10,668 bases of DNA. Origin: an uncultured Lachnospiraceae bacterium. Its GTDB lineage: Bacteria; Bacillota; Clostridia; Lachnospirales; Lachnospiraceae. The notes under the pieces were generated by a model. The model was not told the origin of the DNA and ran no database searches. It saw only the letters and a list, made by a program, of their open reading frames with translations. This document shows, piece by piece, positions 6,150 to 10,668 of the stretch. The stretch is taken from the NCBI GenBank assembly GCA_946566415.1, contig CAMNWW010000054.1, positions 1 to 10,668 on the forward strand. The letters run 5' to 3'. How positions within the stretch are numbered: position 1 is the first letter of the stretch; the number at the start of each line of letters is the position of its first letter. The position numbers were made by a program, and so were the translations under genes.

Positions 6150-6200
6150 AAAGCCGCTGTTTCCCAAAGGGGCATATCGCCCGTGTGAAACAGCGGCTTT
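6150..6200. terminator. Branched terminator-like hairpin between convergent genes
   Basis: AAAGCCGCTGTTTC (6150-6163) pairs perfectly with GAAACAGCGGCTTT (6187-6200). The 23-nt loop holds a second small stem, GGGC/GCCC (6170-6173/6179-6182). It lies 22 nt after the isomerase stop and about 90 nt after the end of the convergent DUF2971 gene. T-runs on both strands are short (three to four), so it may stop transcription from both sides without being a strong classical terminator. Confidence 0.7.
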
Positions 6201-6290
6201 ATAGTCTGCGTCATATATGTAAGACTTGTGCCTCTTTTATAATCAAGCCAAAATTCCATGCGGTATAACTCAGGTTATATTGCAGAAGTA

Positions 6291-7112
6291 TTAGGACGTC
6301 GGTTTCCGCAGCGGACAGTCCGACATACTGATCCTGCCCTTCAATGCACTCATCCCACAGTCCACCACATAATCCTGGAGGATCGGGATTGACTGGGAAG
6401 ATGCCGGTCCGATAATAATTTCCCCGATCAATTCCGACATGTGAAGCCCCAGCCTCCCGCACATCCTATTCAGATCAAGGGGATAGTACTTCTTTATCCT
6501 CCCCGCCGATACATGGTATCTTGGTTCCACTGCAAATTCATTCAATAAAAACGGCGAAATAACCAGTCTGCGCTCTTTTTCTCTTGCAAAAGACGGATGC
6601 TTGAAGGCCGCGGACTGTACCCATGCATCGTTCATAAGCAGACGCAGCTCCTCCTGTATTTCAGAAAATTTCTTCTTTTCCATCTGCAGCTTGAAAAACT
6701 CCTCCACAAGCCGATGTTCCCGCATATCTTTCTTATAATACACCGTCTGCAAAGATACGGCCCCGCCTGTCATTTTCTGCATCAGATTTTCGTGAAAAGC
6801 AATACACACCCCCTGCCCCAGACGCCCGTACCGTTCCCACTGCGCAGCGTCGTCCCTGTATTTTGAAAAACAGGCCGCATACGCCGAATAACGAAATTCT
6901 TCTTCCAGTTCTCTGTGGAAAAACTTCTCTATCTCGCAGCTTTTCTCCTCTTGGCCCGCCGACGTTAATTTCTCCATAACAGCACGGCAAATACCATTCA
7001 TAAAAAATCTCATTTCAGAGGCGTCGTTCATATTCAGAATATTATTCAGCCTCAGTTCCCCACAACGGATAATTCCGTCAAAAGCCGTAAAATCAGTATA
7101 ATGGTACAGCAT
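6291..7112 (-). CDS. DUF2971 family protein
   Basis: A 273-residue soluble protein with the DUF2971 pattern: N-terminal LYHYTDFTAFDGII (2-15), a strand ending in LNNILNMND (22-30), CFSKYRDDAAQWERYG (81-96) followed by GVCIAF (101-106), a KHPSFAREKERRLV segment (171-184), IKKYYPLDL (206-214) and EIIIGPASS (231-239). The family is common in bacteria and has no proven biochemical role. The H-Y-T opening and the later E-containing KERR segment recall ADP-ribosyltransferase folds, but this is speculation. Start ATG 7112 follows GGAGG at 7-8 nt. The gene lies 114 nt after the flavoprotein stop and could share its transcript. Its place beside the acid-sugar locus looks incidental. Confidence 0.82.
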   Translation of the reverse strand: MLYHYTDFTAFDGIIRCGELRLNNILNMNDASEMRFFMNGICRAVMEKLTSAGQEEKSCEIEKFFHRELEEEFRYSAYAACFSKYRDDAAQWERYGRLGQGVCIAFHENLMQKMTGGAVSLQTVYYKKDMREHRLVEEFFKLQMEKKKFSEIQEELRLLMNDAWVQSAAFKHPSFAREKERRLVISPFLLNEFAVEPRYHVSAGRIKKYYPLDLNRMCGRLGLHMSELIGEIIIGPASSQSIPILQDYVVDCGMSALKGRISMSDCPLRKPTS

Positions 7113-7157
7113 AGTTTCACCTCCATAAAAGACATATGCCCCCGAAGTCTTCTATCA

Positions 7158-7226
7158 CCCCATCTCTTTTTCACACCATTTTGCAATGTCCCCAACCAAT
7201 TCAAGCGGTTTCTCCCCATGATTTCC
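7158..7226 (-). other. 23 protein-like codons in frame after the flavoprotein stop
   Basis: After the TAG at 7227-7229 the same frame continues for 23 codons, up to a TGA at 7155-7157. The translation begins GNHGEKPLELV, continues GDIAKWCEKEMG, and reads like an amphipathic protein tail. It has no start codon of its own near the stop. It may be a C-terminus lost to a recent nonsense change, or chance. Confidence 0.35.
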
Positions 7227-7763
7227 CTACAAATTTTTCCCCAGTTCATATGCCTGCTTCGGATATTCTGAATTTATAATATCGTCAAGTACATAACAGG
7301 CTTTTGCAGAGACGATTCCTGCATTTTTCCATTCCAGATATTTTACCATGCCCTTAAAAGAAGCAATAGCTCCTTCTGCGGATTCTTCAGTTTCATCGCC
7401 ATATGTAAGCATCAGGACTGCTTTTTTATCCGCACCCTTTAACACTGAATTATTGGCATAAAACCGATCAATCACTGCTTTTATCTGTGCATTCATATCA
7501 TAATAGTAAATAGGCGAAACAAACACAACTGTTTCAGCCTTTAAAAGCTCTGGATTCAATTCCTGCATATCGTCCTTAAATACACAGATCTGTTCATTCT
7601 CCCGACAGGAATTACATCCAATACAAGGGTGTATATTCTTAAATGCAGCATCAAAACGATAGACTGTATGTCCCGCCTCTTCTGCTCCCTTGATAAACTC
7701 ATCCGCCAAATAAGATGACGTTCCCTTTTTATGTGCGCTGCCAGTAATTACTAAAATATTCAT
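7227..7763 (-). CDS. Flavodoxin-fold NAD(P)H-dependent oxidoreductase, possible iron-sulfur flavoprotein
   Basis: A 178-residue cytosolic flavoprotein of the NADPH-dependent FMN reductase/flavodoxin-2 group. The FMN-phosphate loop GSAHKKGTSS is at 8-17, and the FMN-ring region SPIYYYDMNAQIKAVIDRFY is at 83-102. Cysteines C47, C50, C53 and C60 form CX2CX2CX6C, matching the compact motif of archaeal-type iron-sulfur flavoproteins that bind a 4Fe-4S cluster. The redox partner is unknown. Start ATG 7763 is chosen over an upstream in-frame ATG because GGAGG lies 9 nt before it and the fold's first strand (ILVITGS) begins immediately. An extended -10 promoter precedes it. The stop is followed by a protein-like in-frame stretch, so the C-terminus may be shortened. 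Confidence 0.88.
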   Translation of the reverse strand: MNILVITGSAHKKGTSSYLADEFIKGAEEAGHTVYRFDAAFKNIHPCIGCNSCRENEQICVFKDDMQELNPELLKAETVVFVSPIYYYDMNAQIKAVIDRFYANNSVLKGADKKAVLMLTYGDETEESAEGAIASFKGMVKYLEWKNAGIVSAKACYVLDDIINSEYPKQAYELGKNL

Positions 7764-7808
7764 CTCACGACTCCTCCATTCTACTTTTCTTATATACTCG
7801 TCATTCCT

Positions 7809-7817
7809 ATTATAACA
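7809..7817 (-). promoter_or_regulatory. Extended -10 promoter for the flavoprotein gene
   Basis: On the minus strand, TGT (7817-7815) directly precedes a perfect TATAAT (7814-7809), an extended -10 element. The -35 region is poor, as is usual for this type. Transcription would start near 7802, about 40 nt before ATG 7763. Confidence 0.6.
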
Positions 7818-7954
7818 CGGGGCAAATCTTAGAAAAAGAAAAATATAGATGAACCCAGTCAACGATGTCTATGTCCCTCTTTGTTACGCAAAGAACAAAA
7901 AACGGTTTTTATGTCTATGCTCTCTGTGTAATATTTTTGCAAGCCGTAATTTTA

Positions 7955-10668
7955 TTAATGTACAGTCCGGTTATCTGCAGGATCTCCATCAACGTATTCC
8001 GTCATTTTTAAATAAATACGGCAATTCTGGTGGTTAAAATCATAAAAAAGCGCTTTTTTAAACTGCTGCCCTGCTTTCCCCTTATTCCCCAATCCAAGAT
8101 TGGCAAGTCCCATCAGATAATAACAGTGAGCCTTATTTTTCCTGTTCATATCGTCTTCAAATATCAGGAAATCCGGTAAGGATACCGCAAAAAAATCATT
8201 TTTCATTTCGTCATACAGATGTCTTTCCCCATAATCCATCAGCTTATTAAAACATGCATATGCGGCTTTATGATTACCAAGTTTTAGGTTTGCCAGCCCT
8301 TTATAGAGGATCATGTCTGCAGGCTGATCATAATAGTACATCATTCCCGCCGGTTCATCTTCTCCTCTGTCAGCCTTTTTAAAACATTCTCCTGCTTCAT
8401 CTGTTTTACCAAGAGCCTCTTTTACTATTCCGAGATAATAATAGATGTTATTGTCCTTAGTTCCCTCCAGCCTTCCTTCTCCCAGATTCAGCGGATACTC
8501 CAATGACTGCTCCAAAAGCCTTTCTGCTTTTTCAAAAGAATCTCCGGCAATGGCATCTTTCGCCATCTCTGTAAGCGCAATCTTATATTGTCCGGAAATC
8601 CTTCCTTCTGCGCCTTCCCATGGACGGAAGTTGTGAGACATGATCGTGTCATATGCCTTTTGATACATACCTGTCAGATTGTACAAGGTCACAAATTCCA
8701 GCATAGCATCATCACGCTCTGCAATAATATCCGGATGTTCTTCATAGTTTTTCAGCCGTTCTGCAAACGATACGCCCATTTTCTTATATAACTGATCCAG
8801 TTCAAAAAATACTCTCGCATCGGTCTTATCCAGGCAAAAAGCCTTCTCCAGATGCAGCTTCGCCTTCTCTGCATCCTTTTGCTTATTAAAATAAGCCAAT
8901 GCCAGATTACGGTGTACAGTCGGGTAATTGTCATCAATTTCAACAGATTTCTCCCATAATTCTGCAGCTCTATCAAATTGAAGCTTATCATAGAACAGAT
9001 TGCCAAGATAATAGTACGCCTTAGCTCCTGCGGGATACTCTGTAAATGCATCTTTCAGAACCGCAATGTCTTCCAGCTTATTCGGGAAGCAGTATAGCGG
9101 CGAACATCTGTCTGCTTTTTGATATTCCGCAGCAGCTTCTTTCTGTCTTCCCATTTTTCCAAGATAATACCCTTTATAATATGACAGCATCGGCTGTTCT
9201 TTCGTACACTGGTTCAGAATTTCCACCGCTTCCTCATAACATTCTGCTTCAGCATAATCCCTTGCCGCCTGCAGATAATTTTCATGAAAATCACGCATTA
9301 AAGCATTCATTTCATCCAGAATCATTTTACGGTTATCACCAAGAAGTGCCAATTCAAACATGGATACATAATCAAACGCGTCTATCTCCAGATTTTCCTT
9401 AATCCACGCTTCCGCTTCTTTGATAAGTCCGAGTTTTCTAAGAATGATTGCTTTCAGGCCTCTTGCCTTAATATTATGCGTGTTTTTCACAAGTCCCTTT
9501 TCAATCAGTTCCAGCGCCTGCTCAAAATTTCTTCTCCCTGCTTCAATCGCAGCCAGATAATAATAGGACATTTCCTGCTGTTCGTTGCTCCATGCAGCTT
9601 TATAAAACGCATCGTAGGCTTCACTTTGATTCCCCTGAAAATATAATGCCAGCCCTAGGTTATAGTATGCCTCATTGTTATACGGATTCGGACTTCTCCA
9701 TGTAAGCCTCTTGATTGCCGCGCGGAAATATTTCTCTGCCTCTGCAAAATTACCCCTTCTAAAAAGTAGCATTCCATATGCATTGTTAATGCGGCTGTCA
9801 CCAGGATCCCTCTTTAAACCTTCCAGATAATAGGGATCCGGCAGATATGTTGCATGACGATGCTGTTCAATATGCTGGGCAGTCAGCAATAATTCTTCAT
9901 TCGTCATAATTTCTTCCGGATCCTTTGCTGCTTCTGCCGGCTTTGCAAGTTCGGGAATCTTGTCTTCTTTCGGCTGGTATTCTACCAGAAGTCTCTCACC
10001 CGCATATACGGACACGCAGATATCCTGTGGTTTTCCAACCTGTGCTGCAATCTTTTCTTCAAAAATATCGACAGGCGACAGCGCCGCTGATTCACGGTAA
10101 ATTTCTTTTCCGGCATTTCTCACAACAATTTGCGCGTTATCGTATTTCTGTGTCCCGTAAACAGTAACAGAAATGTTTCCTTCCTCGATTTCTACATTCA
10201 TAGCCGCATAAATTGTCGCATTTTTAACTGCGCCGACCTTTTTGTACGGCATAAAATACTGCTTAAACACTTTTTCTTCAAAAGGCTTCAGCCATGTGAA
10301 ATCCGGCTGGTTTTCCGTATATACACCGGTCATCAATTCGATATACGGACCATCCTCGTCTGTGAGGTTACGGTCCCAGGCCTTTCCAAAATCTCCGCAT
10401 CCCCAGGTCCATTGTTTCTTTCCCGGAGAAAAATGATGGTCTGCTACATGAAGAAGGCCTGCCTCCTTTTGATAATCATACCCTCCGACAAAATCATAAT
10501 CTGAGCTTTCAGCCATATAGGATGTAGGTACGGGAATATTTTTATATCTTGAAATATCCACGCCCTCGCTGTAATCATGCTTATAATATATCCCCTTTGC
10601 GATCGGGAACCGGGAAACAGCTCTTTTTCCATGGTCGTATACACTATGGACATCCGGCGGGAAAATCG
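7955..10668 (-). CDS. DUF5107-TPR repeat protein, N-terminus beyond the window
   Basis: 903 codons are visible and the frame stays open to the window end, so there is no true start here; the GTG at 10561 is internal. The first 250 or so visible residues belong to the DUF5107 region. They include a glycine-aromatic FVGGYDYQKEAG segment near 59-70, PGKKQWTWG near 81-89, the acidic DGPYIELMTGVY near 105-116 and NQPDFTWL near 119-126. A proline/alanine-rich linker near 240-255 follows. The rest is a solenoid of about 13-14 TPR-like helix pairs (for example AYYNLGLALYFQGN, AYYYLGNLFYDK, CYYLMGLANLGLGN), ending about 15 residues after the last repeat. Proteins of this type often sit beside carbohydrate genes and are proposed, without proof, to be scaffolds or sugar-binding. 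No convincing terminator follows the stop. Codons look more A/T-rich than in the acid-sugar operon. Confidence 0.88.
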   Translation of the reverse strand, partial: IFPPDVHSVYDHGKRAVSRFPIAKGIYYKHDYSEGVDISRYKNIPVPTSYMAESSDYDFVGGYDYQKEAGLLHVADHHFSPGKKQWTWGCGDFGKAWDRNLTDEDGPYIELMTGVYTENQPDFTWLKPFEEKVFKQYFMPYKKVGAVKNATIYAAMNVEIEEGNISVTVYGTQKYDNAQIVVRNAGKEIYRESAALSPVDIFEEKIAAQVGKPQDICVSVYAGERLLVEYQPKEDKIPELAKPAEAAKDPEEIMTNEELLLTAQHIEQHRHATYLPDPYYLEGLKRDPGDSRINNAYGMLLFRRGNFAEAEKYFRAAIKRLTWRSPNPYNNEAYYNLGLALYFQGNQSEAYDAFYKAAWSNEQQEMSYYYLAAIEAGRRNFEQALELIEKGLVKNTHNIKARGLKAIILRKLGLIKEAEAWIKENLEIDAFDYVSMFELALLGDNRKMILDEMNALMRDFHENYLQAARDYAEAECYEEAVEILNQCTKEQPMLSYYKGYYLGKMGRQKEAAAEYQKADRCSPLYCFPNKLEDIAVLKDAFTEYPAGAKAYYYLGNLFYDKLQFDRAAELWEKSVEIDDNYPTVHRNLALAYFNKQKDAEKAKLHLEKAFCLDKTDARVFFELDQLYKKMGVSFAERLKNYEEHPDIIAERDDAMLEFVTLYNLTGMYQKAYDTIMSHNFRPWEGAEGRISGQYKIALTEMAKDAIAGDSFEKAERLLEQSLEYPLNLGEGRLEGTKDNNIYYYLGIVKEALGKTDEAGECFKKADRGEDEPAGMMYYYDQPADMILYKGLANLKLGNHKAAYACFNKLMDYGERHLYDEMKNDFFAVSLPDFLIFEDDMNRKNKAHCYYLMGLANLGLGNKGKAGQQFKKALFYDFNHQNCRIYLKMTEYVDGDPADNRTVH

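Noticed and set aside
7052..7249. 65-codon minus-strand frame between the flavoprotein and DUF2971 genes
   Set aside because: It overlaps the ends of both genes in another frame and has basic, low-complexity composition. The in-frame continuation of the flavoprotein is the more protein-like reading.
7865..7919. Nine-base direct repeat ATGTCTATG at 7865 and 7911 plus a 6-bp hairpin at 7878-7894
   Set aside because: The repeat is short with no flanking pattern, and the hairpin lacks a T-run on either strand. I see no terminator or site to name.
10559..10561. GTG at 10561 as the start of the TPR protein
   Set aside because: The frame is open for 35 more codons to the window end, those codons fit the DUF5107 family, and no Shine-Dalgarno precedes the GTG.

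Overview
The window looks like chromosomal DNA of a low-to-moderate-GC Bacillota, most likely a gut clostridium of the Lachnospiraceae type. The grounds are strong GGAGG-type Shine-Dalgarno sites before nearly every ATG, a KdgT/DUF1537/PdxA2 acid-sugar operon under a DeoR-type regulator, a YcxB-like membrane protein, and a large DUF5107-TPR protein. Species-level identity cannot be read from the sequence. All genes except one lie on the minus strand.

Left part (1-1262): a DeoR-family repressor gene, cut by the window start, sits 45 nt downstream of a small two-helix membrane protein with a YcxB-like domain. Upstream of these is a hairpin-dense non-coding segment (about 1283-1420), which probably belongs to an intergenic repeat family, followed by a clear rho-independent terminator (1422-1451) for the neighbouring operon.

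Centre (1487-6127): a minus-strand operon reads pdxA2-like dehydrogenase, DUF1537 four-carbon acid kinase, KdgT-family permease. A triosephosphate-isomerase-family gene is transcribed divergently. The 372-nt divergent spacer (4973-5344) carries candidate promoters in both directions, two clusters of an iterated TTTCGTT motif that look like DeoR-family operators, and a structured leader before the isomerase gene. The inferred pathway is: uptake of D-threonate, D-erythronate or a similar acid; 4-phosphorylation; NAD-dependent oxidation and decarboxylation to dihydroxyacetone phosphate; isomerisation to glyceraldehyde 3-phosphate and entry into glycolysis. The isomerase departs from textbook TPI in its phosphate-gripping loops, so it may act on another phosphorylated ketose.

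Right part (6128-10668): a branched terminator-like hairpin separates the isomerase from a convergent minus-strand group. This group holds a DUF2971 protein, a flavodoxin-like protein with an iron-sulfur-flavoprotein cysteine motif, and a very large DUF5107-TPR protein whose N-terminus lies beyond the window. The last two genes look more A/T-rich than the acid-sugar operon, by eye only. An in-frame stop near the end of the flavoprotein is followed by 23 protein-like codons.
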